Below, piece after piece: positions 26,699 to 35,792 of a stretch of DNA of 64,000 bases; within the stretch, counting starts at the first letter, position 1, and each line of letters starts with the position of its first letter. A model generated the notes under the pieces. It was not told the DNA's origin. It saw only the letters and a program-made list of their open reading frames with translations, and searched no databases. Made by a program: the position numbers and the translations under genes. This DNA comes from Brevibacterium limosum (GTDB lineage Bacteria > Actinomycetota > Actinomycetes > Actinomycetales > Brevibacteriaceae), in assembly GCF_011617705.1 (NCBI RefSeq), contig NZ_CP050154.1, positions 3,968,001 through 4,032,000 of the forward strand, given 5' to 3'.

Positions 26699-26754
26699 CT
26701 ACCCGACGGCGGCGCAGCAACCTGGCGCCACGTTGCTGGGCCGCCGTCGGGTAG
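26699..26754. repeat. Hairpin repeat family 1, copy b
   Basis: CTACCCGACGGCGGC...GCAGCAACC / GTTGCTGGGCCGCCGTCGGGTAG; arms pair over about 23 bp. It lies exactly between the converging IclR and GntR gene ends, a position suited to a bidirectional terminator. Confidence 0.88.
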
Positions 26755-26764
26755 CAAATGGGAG

Positions 26765-27529
26765 TCAGGCGCCGGAGATCAAAGACATCGAACTCGGGTT
26801 TCCGCGGGTCGAGTTCATCGTGAAGCTCGCCTTCCACGGCAAGTACCGGTCGTCGGAGGATTCGATGACGTCACTGACTGTGGTGAAGGCTCGCCTGCGC
26901 ACTCGCAACAGCGGGGTGCCCTCCGGGACCTCGAGGAGTGCCGCGTCGTCCGCGTTCGCTCCGACCGCGTCGATGGTGCGTGAGGCCCTGTTGATGTCGA
27001 CGCCCTGGTCGATGAGCTCCTGATAGATCGACCCGGAGTCGGTGTCGAAAGCCAACACGTGCCGACCGAACTCAAGCGGATAGTTCAGCCGCTCGACCAT
27101 GGCCGGCACCTCGTCCATGAGCCGCAGCCGGAACACCGAGACGACGGGGGCTCCCTCGGAGATCCGAAGACTCGCCGCGAGCGATTTCTCGGCCGGCTCG
27201 CGCGCCACCCTCTGCGTAATCTGACCGGGAACGATGTCCGAGGCGTGACACCACTGGGAGAAGGAGATGACATCGTCGAAGGACTGCGTGAGGACGTTGT
27301 CGAGCACGACCGTGCGCCTCCCCCTCCCCGAGGAGATCAGCCCCTCCCCGCGCAGAGCGGACATCGCCTGCCGCACCGGACCGCGAGAGCTGGAGAACTT
27401 CCGCGTCAGCTCCGCCTCGGAGGGCAGCTCGTCGCCGGGTTGGAACGAGCCTTCGCGGATCGCCGTGCGCAGGTAGTGCGCGATCTCGTCATGCTGCTGA
27501 CGAGTGCTTTGCCTCGGGCCGGTGGTCAT
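26765..27529 (-). CDS. GntR family regulator with UTRA domain (phosphonate locus)
   Basis: 254 residues. GntR HTH (about 13-75: YLRTAIREGSFQPGDELPSEAEL and SSSRGPVRQAMSALRGEGLI) followed by a HutC-type UTRA effector domain with the C-terminal YLPWKASFTMNS. ATG at 27529 follows AAGGAGA. It is divergent from the phosphonate catabolic genes and is expected to act on the TGTAYAKACA sites at 27680 and 28913. It may be comparable to PhnF-type regulators of phosphonate genes. Confidence 0.9.
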   Translation of the reverse strand: MTTGPRQSTRQQHDEIAHYLRTAIREGSFQPGDELPSEAELTRKFSSSRGPVRQAMSALRGEGLISSGRGRRTVVLDNVLTQSFDDVISFSQWCHASDIVPGQITQRVAREPAEKSLAASLRISEGAPVVSVFRLRLMDEVPAMVERLNYPLEFGRHVLAFDTDSGSIYQELIDQGVDINRASRTIDAVGANADDAALLEVPEGTPLLRVRRRAFTTVSDVIESSDDRYLPWKASFTMNSTRGNPSSMSLISGA

Positions 27530-27679
27530 GACTTCTCCTTCGACGGTGCTCGTTCGGTGGCACAGAGGACAGCTTCGGCAGCACAGGTGCCGGCGATCCA
27601 TGGTCTCGGACGTGCCGCCTCGGTGAACTCGGTGTGGCTCGCTGGGGTCGCAATGTCACATTCAGGTGAACAGACATCA

Positions 27680-27694
27680 AACTTGTACATACAT
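27680..27694. promoter_or_regulatory. Candidate GntR/UTRA operator 1
   Basis: AACTTGTACATACAT, in the divergent gap upstream of the FAD oxidoreductase gene. 13 of 15 bases match the site at 28913; the core TGTAYAKACA approximates the HutC-subfamily pattern GT-N-TA-N-AC. Confidence 0.55.
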
Positions 27695-27732
27695 ATCTTC
27701 ATCTTATCCGACGACCGCACGAACATGAGGGA

Positions 27733-28848
27733 ATGCCGACAACAGATCTCATCATCACCGGCTCAGGCATCCTCGGCCTGGCCACCGCATTCCTCGCCCA
27801 CCGACAGGGCCGCAGCGTCCGCATCATCGACCGCTCCGACCGCCCCGTGGGCTCATCCATCCAGAACTTCGGCCACGCCTGCTTCACCGGCCAATCCGAT
27901 GCCGCACAGCCGATCGCCGCGAAGTCCCGCGAAGGCTGGCTCGACGCCGCAGCCGCCATGGGACTCTGGGCCGCCGAATCGGGAACCTTCATCCCGGCGA
28001 TGACCGAGGCCGAACTCACCGTCCTCGAGCAGTTCGCCGCCCATCGCGGCCCCGAGCAGGCACGACTGCTCGATCCGGCAACGATCGCCGAGGCGGTCGG
28101 CAACCCCGGACTCGCGACCGTCGGCGGCGCCCATCTGCCGCTGGACATGCGGGTCGACCCCCGACAGGCGGCGCCGCGGATCGCCGCCTGGCTGGCCGAG
28201 CAGGGCGTAGAGTTCACCTGGAGCACCCAGGTCACCGAGGTGGCCGACGGCACGGTGTCGACGACGCGCGGCGACTTCCACGCCGAGGAGGTCGTCGTCT
28301 GTCCCGGATATCAGCTGACCAGCCTCTTCCCCGAGATCGCCGAAGCCTACGAGATCCGCATCTGCTCGCTCGTAATGACACTCATCGAGGCCCCGCAGAC
28401 CTTCCCGACGGGCTTCGCGATGCTCACCGGAACATCGCTGGCCCGCTACGACGGCTTCGCGGCGATGCCCGGCGCCGAGGCGTTGCGCCACGACCTCGAC
28501 GAACGGGAACCGGAGCTGCGCGCCTGCATCGCGAACCTCATGGTCACCGACATCCCGCAGGGCCTGCTCATCGGCGATTCGCACGCCTACGACCGCAGTC
28601 CGGAACCGTTCATCGACGAGAGGATCGGCGCGCTGCTGCTCGATCGCGCCACCTCGGTGCTCGGCATCGATCGCCCCACGGTGCTGCAGCGATGGCTGGG
28701 GATGTACGCCGACAGCCCGACGACGAACCTCGTCCTCGAACGCCCGGACGAGCGCACCACCGTCGCCGTCGTCGCCTCGGGGATCGGCATGACCCTGTCA
28801 TTCGGCATCGCCGATCTCATCCTCTCCGGCGGCACTGCCGATATCTGA
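27733..28848 (+). CDS. Phosphonate-locus FAD-dependent oxidoreductase (TIGR03364-type)
   Basis: 371 residues. N-terminal FAD dinucleotide motif TGSGILGLATAFLAHRQG and a DAO-like fold with QNFGHACFTGQ and C-terminal ASGIGMTLSFGIADLIL. The pattern matches the FAD oxidoreductase family that occurs with phosphonate degradation genes and is thought to oxidise 2-aminoethylphosphonate-type amines to phosphonoacetaldehyde. The neighbours PhnD/C/E, the phosphonatase-like hydrolase and the alcohol dehydrogenase are the usual companions. Start ATG with GAGGG upstream. Confidence 0.88.
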   Translation: MPTTDLIITGSGILGLATAFLAHRQGRSVRIIDRSDRPVGSSIQNFGHACFTGQSDAAQPIAAKSREGWLDAAAAMGLWAAESGTFIPAMTEAELTVLEQFAAHRGPEQARLLDPATIAEAVGNPGLATVGGAHLPLDMRVDPRQAAPRIAAWLAEQGVEFTWSTQVTEVADGTVSTTRGDFHAEEVVVCPGYQLTSLFPEIAEAYEIRICSLVMTLIEAPQTFPTGFAMLTGTSLARYDGFAAMPGAEALRHDLDEREPELRACIANLMVTDIPQGLLIGDSHAYDRSPEPFIDERIGALLLDRATSVLGIDRPTVLQRWLGMYADSPTTNLVLERPDERTTVAVVASGIGMTLSFGIADLILSGGTADI

Positions 28849-28912
28849 GGCGACTCCCACCCCGACTCCGAACCGATCATGAAGTTGTCATGGCCAGTCG
28901 GTGAACTACCCC

Positions 28913-28927
28913 AACTTGTATAGACAT
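28913..28927. promoter_or_regulatory. Candidate GntR/UTRA operator 2
   Basis: AACTTGTATAGACAT in the gap before phnD, in the same orientation as operator 1. This suggests a second promoter, for the transporter and hydrolase genes, under the same GntR regulator. Confidence 0.55.
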
Positions 28928-29007
28928 TCGCCGGTGATCTCGGCACGATGAATGCGAACGATCACCTCAGCGCCTCTGCCGCACTGCTCTCCGAAAGGCC
29001 ATTCGCC

Positions 29008-29963
29008 ATGACCATGACCCCCCCCTCCTCCGCTCCAAGACGGCTCGGACCTTCACCGCCGGTCTCCTCGCCCTGCCCCTGCTCGCCGCCTGCGGCAGCT
29101 CCGGAGGAGGCGGCGACGAGACGATCACCTTCGCTGCCGTGCCTGCCGAGTCCTCCTCGACGTTGGAATCCTCGTTCGAGAACGTCACGAAGCTGCTCGA
29201 GGAAGAGACCGGCAAGAAGGTCGAGTTCCAGAACGCCTCGGACTACGCCGCCGTCATCGAAGGCATGCGTGCCGGCCAGATCGACGCCGCGTCGTTCGGC
29301 CCCTTCGCCTACGTCATCGCCAAGGACTCGGGCATCAACATCGAACCGGCCGCGGCACCGACGAACGACAAAGCCAAGGATCCCGCCTACACCTCACTGG
29401 CCTATGTGAAGAAGGGCTCCGACGTCAAAGACATGAAGGACCTCAAGGGCAAGAAGGTCTGCTTCGTCGATGCCGCCTCCACCTCCGGCTACCTCGTGCC
29501 GATGAAGGGACTCCAGGATGAGGGAATCGACATCGACAAGGATCTCGAGCCTGTGATGTCCGGCGGCCACGACGCCTCGCTGCTGTCGCTGAACTCCGGT
29601 GACTGCGATGTCGCCTTCGCCCACGACGCCATGCTCACGACCCTCGAGAAGTCCGGCCAGGTCGACAAGGGCAGCCTCGAACCCATCTGGGAATCAGACC
29701 CGATCACTGAGGACCCGATCGCGGTGAACAACGACTCCCTCGACGCCGATACGGCCGCGAAGATCACCAACATCCTGCGCGAGAAAGCCAACGTCCCGGC
29801 GATGGTCGAGGCCGGAATCTGCGACTCCGAGGACGACTGCGTCCTGCCCGAGGAGATCACCTACGGCTACAAGGAAGTCTCCGATTCGAACTTCGATTCG
29901 ATCCGCGACATCTGCGACGCCACCCGGGCCGACGCCTGCAAGAACATCGGCAGAGAAGGATGA
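29008..29963 (+). CDS. phnD: Phosphonate ABC transporter substrate-binding lipoprotein PhnD, frame interrupted at start
   Basis: The mature protein (frame from about 29031 to 29963) is a PhnD-type periplasmic binding protein: GMRAGQIDAASFGPFAY, VCFVDAASTSGYLVP and GDCDVAFAHDAM. A lipoprotein signal (RSKTARTFTAGLLALPLLAACGSS, shown here in part) is encoded in this frame from about 29031, but the only good starts (ATG 29008 or 29014, behind GAAAGG) are in another frame. One extra C in the C8 run at 29018-29025 would join them. It is therefore a sequence indel, a slippage-controlled gene or a fresh pseudogene. It overlaps phnC by ATGA, which shows recent selection. Confidence 0.8.
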
Positions 29964-30871
29964 CAATGACTGAATCACACCTCACATCCCGCCCGACCAC
30001 GCCCGAACTCCAAAGGGAGATCGACTCCATCTATTCCGTCCAGCTCGACCATGTGACGAAGGACTTCGGCAGCGGAGTGCTCGGCCTCGACGACGTCACC
30101 CTCGGGTTCCGCACCGGCGGAATCAGCGTCCTCCTCGGCCTCTCCGGCTCGGGCAAATCCACCCTGCTGCGCCATATCAACGGACTGCACACTCCCACCT
30201 CGGGGCGGGTGCGCGTCCTCGGTGAGGACATGGACCGGTTGCGCGGATCGGAACTGAGGGCCGTGCGCCGCGACATCGGCGTCATCTTCCAGTCCTTCAA
30301 TCTCGTCGGACCGATGTCCGTGCTCGAGAACGTCTGCGCCGGGGCGCTGGGATCGCTGCGCGGACCGCGCATCACCCTGATGATGTACCCGAAGGCCATC
30401 CGCCGGGAGGCTCTCGAGAAACTCGATCGCGTCGGCCTGGCCGACCGGGCCTACCAGCGCGCCGACACGCTGTCCGGCGGTCAGCAGCAGCGGGTCGCGA
30501 TCGCCCGCGCACTCATGCAGCACCCGAAGGTGCTGCTCGCCGATGAGCCGGTCGCCTCCCTCGACCCGGTCTCCGCGCGCGACGTCATCGACCTGCTGCG
30601 CCAGATCTCCGCCGAGGATGAGCTGACCGTCGTCGCCTCCCTGCACCAGGTGCAGCTGGCCATTGATTTCGCCGATCGGATCATCGGTCTGCGCACCGGC
30701 CGGGTCGTGCTCGACCGTGAGACCGCCGGGCTCAGCGCCGAGGAGGCCTCCCAGATCTACTCGAGCGTGTCCGGATTGGACACCGACACCGAGGCGGGCG
30801 ACAGCACCGCCGAATCGCACATCGCGAAAACCCGCGCCGAGGCGGCTGCCCGGGTGGGAGCCACCCGATGA
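29960..30871 (+). CDS. phnC: Phosphonate ABC transporter ATP-binding protein
   Basis: 303 residues. Walker A GLSGSGKST (60-68), signature LSGGQQQR and Walker B VLLADEPVASLDP. The order and the PhnC-type VFQSFNLVGPMSVLENVCAG segment mark the phosphonate importer ATPase. It is preceded by phnD (ATGA overlap) and overlaps phnE by 4 bases. An alternative ATG two codons on (29966) is possible. About 40 extra acidic residues at the C-terminus are not needed for ATPase function. Confidence 0.93.
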   Translation: MTMTESHLTSRPTTPELQREIDSIYSVQLDHVTKDFGSGVLGLDDVTLGFRTGGISVLLGLSGSGKSTLLRHINGLHTPTSGRVRVLGEDMDRLRGSELRAVRRDIGVIFQSFNLVGPMSVLENVCAGALGSLRGPRITLMMYPKAIRREALEKLDRVGLADRAYQRADTLSGGQQQRVAIARALMQHPKVLLADEPVASLDPVSARDVIDLLRQISAEDELTVVASLHQVQLAIDFADRIIGLRTGRVVLDRETAGLSAEEASQIYSSVSGLDTDTEAGDSTAESHIAKTRAEAAARVGATR

Positions 30872-32547
30872 GTCTCGTATTCGACCGAGAGGCTCCCGCC
30901 GTCGTCGAACCGCAGCGTCACCGCCCGTCGGGGAATTCCGCCGTCGCCGTCATCGTGCTCATCGGCCTCGCCGTCGCCGGCGCCTGGTCGGTGTGGTCTC
31001 TCGGCATCGATATAGCCACGATCGCCTCGTCGTTCGACAATGCCGTGGGGTTCTTCTCCCGCATCGTCCCGCTCGACTTCCCGGCCTTCGGTGAGACAGT
31101 CTCTCTTGTCGTCGAGACCTTGGCGATCGTGTTCCTGGCGACTCTGCTGTCCGTCGTGCTTTCGATCCCCGTCGCTCTCTTCGCCGCTCGTCCCACCCGG
31201 ATGGGTCGCGGTTCGCAGTGGACGGCGCGCACCCTCATCGTCCTCGCCAGAGCGATTCCCGACCTCGTGCTCGCCATCGTGTTCCTGCGGATGTTCGGAC
31301 TCGGCGCCACGGCCGGCATCATCGCCATGGGCATCCATTCGGTGGGGATGATCGGCAAGCTCTACGCCGATGCCATCGAAGAGCTCGACGACGGACCCCG
31401 CGAATCGATCGAGGCCCTCGGCGGCAGCCGCTCACAGCAGATCCTCACCGCGATCCCTCAGACACTTATGCCGCAGCTCATCGCCACGGCTCTGCACCGC
31501 TTCGACATCAATCTGCGCACCTCGGTGCTGCTCGGCTATGTCGGCGTCGGCGGAATCGGGCTGGCCATCGCGGACTCCCTGCGCACCCTGGACTACCAGC
31601 GCGGGATGGCACTGGCGGTCATCGTGCTCGTCCTGTGCATCGTCATCGAACTCGTCTCCGGATCCATCCGAGCCGCGCTCATGGCCTCGACGGGGGCGAA
31701 GATCACCGGCGGCACCTGGGTCGACCGGATGTTCAACCGGGGTCGGGGAACCGGGGTCGGCGATCTCACGCTCACCCCACCGTGGAGCGTGGCACGGTTC
31801 CGTCGTTTCGCCTCGGCGGCGGTGCTCATCGTCCTCACGATCGCCGCTCTGTGGCGGGTGGACGTGTCATGGTCGGCTCTGGCCGCGGGTTTGCTCGACC
31901 TCCCGCGGACCGTGAGCCTGTTCTTCCCGCCGTCGACCGGCGGGACGCTTACCAACCTCGTCGAGCAGCTGCTCGTCACCATCCAGATCTCGCTGGCGGC
32001 GACGTTCATCGGGGTGATCCTCGCGGTGCCCATCGGCGTCCTCGCCGCCCGCAATGTCGTGGCGAACCGGGCGGTGCACAAGACGTTCCGCGTCCTCATC
32101 GTCGTCGTCCGCGGCATCCCCGAGCTCATCCTCGCGATCATCTTCGTCGTCATCTCCGGACTCGGCGAGGTGGCCGGAACTCTGGCACTGTCCATCGGTG
32201 CGATCGGCCTGCTCTCGAAGCTCATCGCCGACTCCATCGAGGAGACGGACCTTCAGGTCCAGGAGGCGGTGCGGGCCACCGGAGCCGGCGAGGCGCAGGT
32301 GTTCTTCTCCGCCACCCTGCGGCAGGCGGCGCCGGCGTTCGTCGCCCACATCATGTACCTGCTCGACACGAACATCCGCTCGGCCACGCTGCTCGGCGTC
32401 GTCGGCGCCGGAGGCATCGGATTCCTGCTGCTCAACGCCTCGCGGGTCAACCAGTTCGATGTCGTGACGATGGTGCTCATCCTCATGGTCGCCGTCGTCC
32501 TCCTCGTCGAGGCCCTGTCCATGTGGCTGCGCCGAGCCGTGCGCTGA
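30868..32547 (+). CDS. phnE: Fused phosphonate ABC permease (two PhnE domains)
   Basis: 559 residues, with two binding-protein-dependent permease domains in tandem (about residues 60-270 and 340-550). Each has its own EAA loop (GLGATAG... ARAIPDLVLAIVFLRMFG and RGIPELILAIIFVVISG) and IRSAT/LRTSV-type coupling. Separate PhnE1/PhnE2 genes are fused into one chain here. Overlaps phnC by ATGA. It forms the membrane pore for alkylphosphonate or aminoethylphosphonate uptake with PhnC and PhnD. Confidence 0.93.
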   Translation: MSLVFDREAPAVVEPQRHRPSGNSAVAVIVLIGLAVAGAWSVWSLGIDIATIASSFDNAVGFFSRIVPLDFPAFGETVSLVVETLAIVFLATLLSVVLSIPVALFAARPTRMGRGSQWTARTLIVLARAIPDLVLAIVFLRMFGLGATAGIIAMGIHSVGMIGKLYADAIEELDDGPRESIEALGGSRSQQILTAIPQTLMPQLIATALHRFDINLRTSVLLGYVGVGGIGLAIADSLRTLDYQRGMALAVIVLVLCIVIELVSGSIRAALMASTGAKITGGTWVDRMFNRGRGTGVGDLTLTPPWSVARFRRFASAAVLIVLTIAALWRVDVSWSALAAGLLDLPRTVSLFFPPSTGGTLTNLVEQLLVTIQISLAATFIGVILAVPIGVLAARNVVANRAVHKTFRVLIVVVRGIPELILAIIFVVISGLGEVAGTLALSIGAIGLLSKLIADSIEETDLQVQEAVRATGAGEAQVFFSATLRQAAPAFVAHIMYLLDTNIRSATLLGVVGAGGIGFLLLNASRVNQFDVVTMVLILMVAVVLLVEALSMWLRRAVR

Positions 32548-32614
32548 GTCTCGTACCCACCCAATTCTGTCCGCGGACTTACGCGGGCACCACCGCAAGA
32601 GAAAGAGAATCGAC

Positions 32615-33307
32615 ATGACTGAACTTGCCGTCTTCGACATGGCCGGAACCACCATCGATGAACGCGACGAGGTCTACCGCGTGCTGCGCGAGGCCACCGA
32701 ACGTGAGGGCACGGACTACTCCGATGAGGTCTTCCAGAAGTGGATGGGCACGGAGAAGCACTGGGCGATCGAAAATCTGCTCCGCCTCGGCGGAATCGAG
32801 GTCACCGAGGAGGTCCACGAGCGGGCCTGGCAGTGGTTCCGAGCCGAACTGCGCGAGACCTACACCAAGAATCCTCCGCGACCGTTGCCCGGAATCGAGG
32901 AGGCCCTGTCGACGCTGCGGGACCGTGGGATCGAGGTGGGACTGACCACCGGATTCTCCCGCGAGATCGCCGACCTCATCTTCTCCACCATGGGGTGGGC
33001 GCCGGGTGAGACCTTCGACGTCGCGGTCACCGGCGACGAAGTGCCTGCCGGACGTCCGGCGCCGGACCTGATCAACAAGGTCATGGACACGGTCGGAGTC
33101 ACCGACCGCGCTGCCGTCGTCAGCGTGGGAGACACCTCGGCGGATATCGAATCGGCGCTCAACGCCGAGGTCACGGCCGTGGGAGTGCTCACCGGGCACC
33201 TGAGTCGGGAGGATTTCGCGGCCGAGGGCGCGCACCTCGTCCTCGATTCGGTGGCGGACCTGCCCGCTGTCCTGGCCGAGCAGGAAGCTGCGGTGGTCGC
33301 GAAGTGA
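32615..33307 (+). CDS. Phosphonatase-like HAD hydrolase (TIGR03351-type)
   Basis: 230 residues. HAD nucleophile Asp8 in FDMAGTT; a lysine at 48 in WMGTEKHWAI, equivalent to the Schiff-base lysine region of phosphonoacetaldehyde hydrolase; and SVGDTSADIESALNA (motif IV). It belongs to the 'phosphonatase-like' family associated with phosphonate loci. True phosphonatase is longer; whether it cleaves the C-P bond of phosphonoacetaldehyde is unproven. It follows phnE by 67 bp and overlaps the dehydrogenase by ATG/TGA at 33304-33307. Confidence 0.85.
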   Translation: MTELAVFDMAGTTIDERDEVYRVLREATEREGTDYSDEVFQKWMGTEKHWAIENLLRLGGIEVTEEVHERAWQWFRAELRETYTKNPPRPLPGIEEALSTLRDRGIEVGLTTGFSREIADLIFSTMGWAPGETFDVAVTGDEVPAGRPAPDLINKVMDTVGVTDRAAVVSVGDTSADIESALNAEVTAVGVLTGHLSREDFAAEGAHLVLDSVADLPAVLAEQEAAVVAK

Positions 33308-34378
33308 AATCGACCGTCCCCGATTCGACGATGACAGGCACCGAGACGGCCGGTCGTGGCCACGTGACCGCTCAGCCGTTTGCCCAGGTGTGGACCGGAG
33401 GCTCGGATTTCGAGCTCCGCACGTTCGACCGGCCGCAGTTGGCACCGGGCGAGAGCCTCATCCGGCTGACTGCGGCCACGGTGTGCGGGTCCGATCGGCA
33501 CACCGTCAGCGGACGTCGGCCAGGGGCGTGTCCCTCGGTGCTCGGTCACGAAGGCGTCGGCATCGTCGAGGAGACGCGCGGGGATGTGCCCGTCGGCACG
33601 CGCGTGGTCTTCTCGGTCACCTCGGTGTGCGGGGAATGCCGGAACTGTCGACGCGGGCTGAGCGCGAAATGCAGCTCGGTGCGCAAGGTCGGCCATGAAT
33701 CGGCCGAGTCGGATTGGGCGCTGTCGGGCACCTACGCCAGCCATATCCACCTGCCCGCCGGGGTGGCGGTGGTCCCGGTGCCGGACTCGCTGCCCGACGG
33801 CGTGGCGGCGACCGCGGGGTGCGCCGTGGCCACGGTGATGGCGATGTGCGAAGCAGCCGGTGACCTGCGGGGACGACGGGTGTTCGTCAACGGCATCGGA
33901 ATGCTCGGGTTGACCGCGGTCGGGGCCGCTCTGGCACGCGGGGCTGCCGAGGTCATCGCCGCCGATCCGCACCCGGACCGCCGCTCTTTGGCCGACCGCG
34001 CGGGGGGCGACGGAGACGATCGAACCGGGAACGGAACTGTGCGATATCGACGTCGCGCTCGAACTCTCCGGCGCCGAGGCGGGAGTGCGTTCGTGCATCG
34101 GCTCACTGGGCGTCGGCGGGACCGTCGTGCTCGCCGGCAGCGTGACGCCGGGGCCGCAGGTGTCGATCGATCCCGAGCAGATGGTGCGCGGATGGCGGAC
34201 GATCACCGGAGTCCACAATTTCGAACCCCACCACTTGGTCGAGGCCGTGGAGTTCCTGGCAGCCGACGGGGCCACTCTGCCGTGGAAGGACATCCTAGGC
34301 GGCCCGATCCCTTTAACGGATCTGCCGCAGGAGTTCGCTCACCCAACAAGGGCCCTCCGCACAATCACCACCCCCTAA
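33304..34378 (+). CDS. Zinc alcohol dehydrogenase of phosphonate locus (frameshifted)
   Basis: MDR-type alcohol dehydrogenase: AATVCGSDRHTVSG and CPSVLGHEGVGIVEE near the N-terminus, structural zinc cysteines (CGECRNCRRGLSAKC), NAD motif VNGIGMLGLTAVGAALA. The family (TIGR03366-like) occurs with phosphonate genes. After residue ~233 the frame is lost: the G6 run at 34002-34007 needs one G fewer, after which the correct frame (TETIEPGTELCDIDVALELSG ..., then 34085-34378) resumes and ends normally at 34378. Two homopolymer indels in one cluster point to sequencing error or fresh decay. Confidence 0.75.
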
Positions 34379-34437
34379 CTACTATGTGACGGCGGCCCAG
34401 CAACCTTGCGCCAGGTTGCTGGGCCGCCGTCGGGTAG
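34379..34437. repeat. Hairpin repeat family 1, copy c
   Basis: GACGGCGGCCCAGCAACCT / AGGTTGCTGGGCCGCCGTC, with outer CTAC/GTAG arms. It starts right after the alcohol dehydrogenase stop and ends at the stop of the glucarate dehydratase gene, between two converging genes. Confidence 0.9.
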
Positions 34438-34440
34438 TAA

Positions 34441-35781
34441 TTAGCGGAGCAGGGCCGGTTTCTTGGCGTCGAAGGTCCAGCCGGGGATCAAGTACTGCAT
34501 GGCCGCCGAATCGTCGCGCGAACCCAGGCCGCGTTCGACGTAGAGTTCGTGGGCTGCGGCCAAGCGGTCCTCGTCTATGGTCACGCCGAGCCCCGGAGCC
34601 GTCGGCACCTGGATCTCACCGTCGACGATCTTCAGCGGCTCCCGGGTGAGCTCCTGACCGTCCTGCCAGATCCAGTGCGTGTCGAGTGCCGTGATCTCTC
34701 CCGGCGCTGCCGCTCCGACGTGGGTGAACATCGCCAGGGACACGTCGAAGTGGTTGTTCGAATGCGAACCCCAGGTCAATCCGAAATCGTGGCACAGCTG
34801 GGAGACCCTGTGCGATCCGGACATCGTCCAGAAGTGCGGGTCGGCCAGCGGGATGTCCACGGCGTTCGTCCGGATGGCATGTGCCATCTCCCGCCAGTCG
34901 GTGGCGATCATGTTCGTCGCCGTCCGCAGTCCCGTCGCCCGGCGGAATTCTGCCATGGTCTCCCGACCGGAGAACCGCCCTTCCGCGCCGACCGGGTCCT
35001 CCGCGTAGGCGACGACCCCGCGCATGGCCTTGCCGTACTCGATCGCCTCGTCGAGCAGCCACCCGCCGTTGGGATCGAGTGTGATCCGTGCATCGGGGAA
35101 TTCCTCGGCCAGGGCCGTGACGGTTTCGACTTCGGCCTCGCCGGCCAGCACTCCGCCCTTGAGCTTGAAGTCCTTGAATCCGTACTTCGCCGAGGCGGCT
35201 CTGGCCAGTTCGACGACCGCTGCAGGAGTCAGCGCCTCCTCCCTGCGCAGACGGTCCCACCCGTCCGCGTCGGGTTCTTGCAGATAGTCGAGGTCTGTGG
35301 CGTCGGAATTGCCGACGTAGAACAGGTATCCGAGCATCGGTACGGCGTCTCGCTGCTGACCGGCGGCCAGCAGGTCCGCGACGGGCAGCCCGAGGAACTG
35401 GCCGTGCAGATCCAGCAGCGCCGATTCGATCGCGGCCGTCGCGTGCACGCCGACTCGCAGGTCGAAGGTCTGGTTGCCGCGACCACCGGCATCGACGGCG
35501 GCGAACCGCTGGTGCAGCTCGGAGACGATCCGATTGACCTGGGCGACGCGTCGTCCGGACAGCTCACGCCCTGCCTCTTCGATCGCGGCCTTGATGTTCT
35601 CACCTCCAGGCACTTCGCCCAGTCCCGTCCGCCCGTCGCTGTCGCCGATGAGGACGATGTTGCGGGTGAAGCAGGGGCCGTGGGCGCCCGAGAGGTTGAG
35701 CAGCATCGAGTCCCTGCCGGCGACCGGCACCACGCGCACGGATTCGATGGTCGGGGTGGTGACCTGCGTCTGTGTCGTCAT
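34441..35781 (-). CDS. gudD: Glucarate dehydratase (GudD)
   Basis: 446 residues, enolase superfamily. GudD motifs: FKLKGG (KxK base), DPNGGW (metal ligand), the C-terminal His-Asp dyad near [14 protein letters not shown], and [17 protein letters not shown]. It dehydrates D-glucarate to 5-keto-4-deoxyglucarate. The ATG at 35781 follows AAGGGA, 11 bp after the dehydrogenase stop, in the kdgD-dioxovalerate dehydrogenase-gudD operon. Confidence 0.95.
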   Translation of the reverse strand: MTTQTQVTTPTIESVRVVPVAGRDSMLLNLSGAHGPCFTRNIVLIGDSDGRTGLGEVPGGENIKAAIEEAGRELSGRRVAQVNRIVSELHQRFAAVDAGGRGNQTFDLRVGVHATAAIESALLDLHGQFLGLPVADLLAAGQQRDAVPMLGYLFYVGNSDATDLDYLQEPDADGWDRLRREEALTPAAVVELARAASAKYGFKDFKLKGGVLAGEAEVETVTALAEEFPDARITLDPNGGWLLDEAIEYGKAMRGVVAYAEDPVGAEGRFSGRETMAEFRRATGLRTATNMIATDWREMAHAIRTNAVDIPLADPHFWTMSGSHRVSQLCHDFGLTWGSHSNNHFDVSLAMFTHVGAAAPGEITALDTHWIWQDGQELTREPLKIVDGEIQVPTAPGLGVTIDEDRLAAAHELYVERGLGSRDDSAAMQYLIPGWTFDAKKPALLR

Positions 35782-35792
35782 CGACGTTCCCT

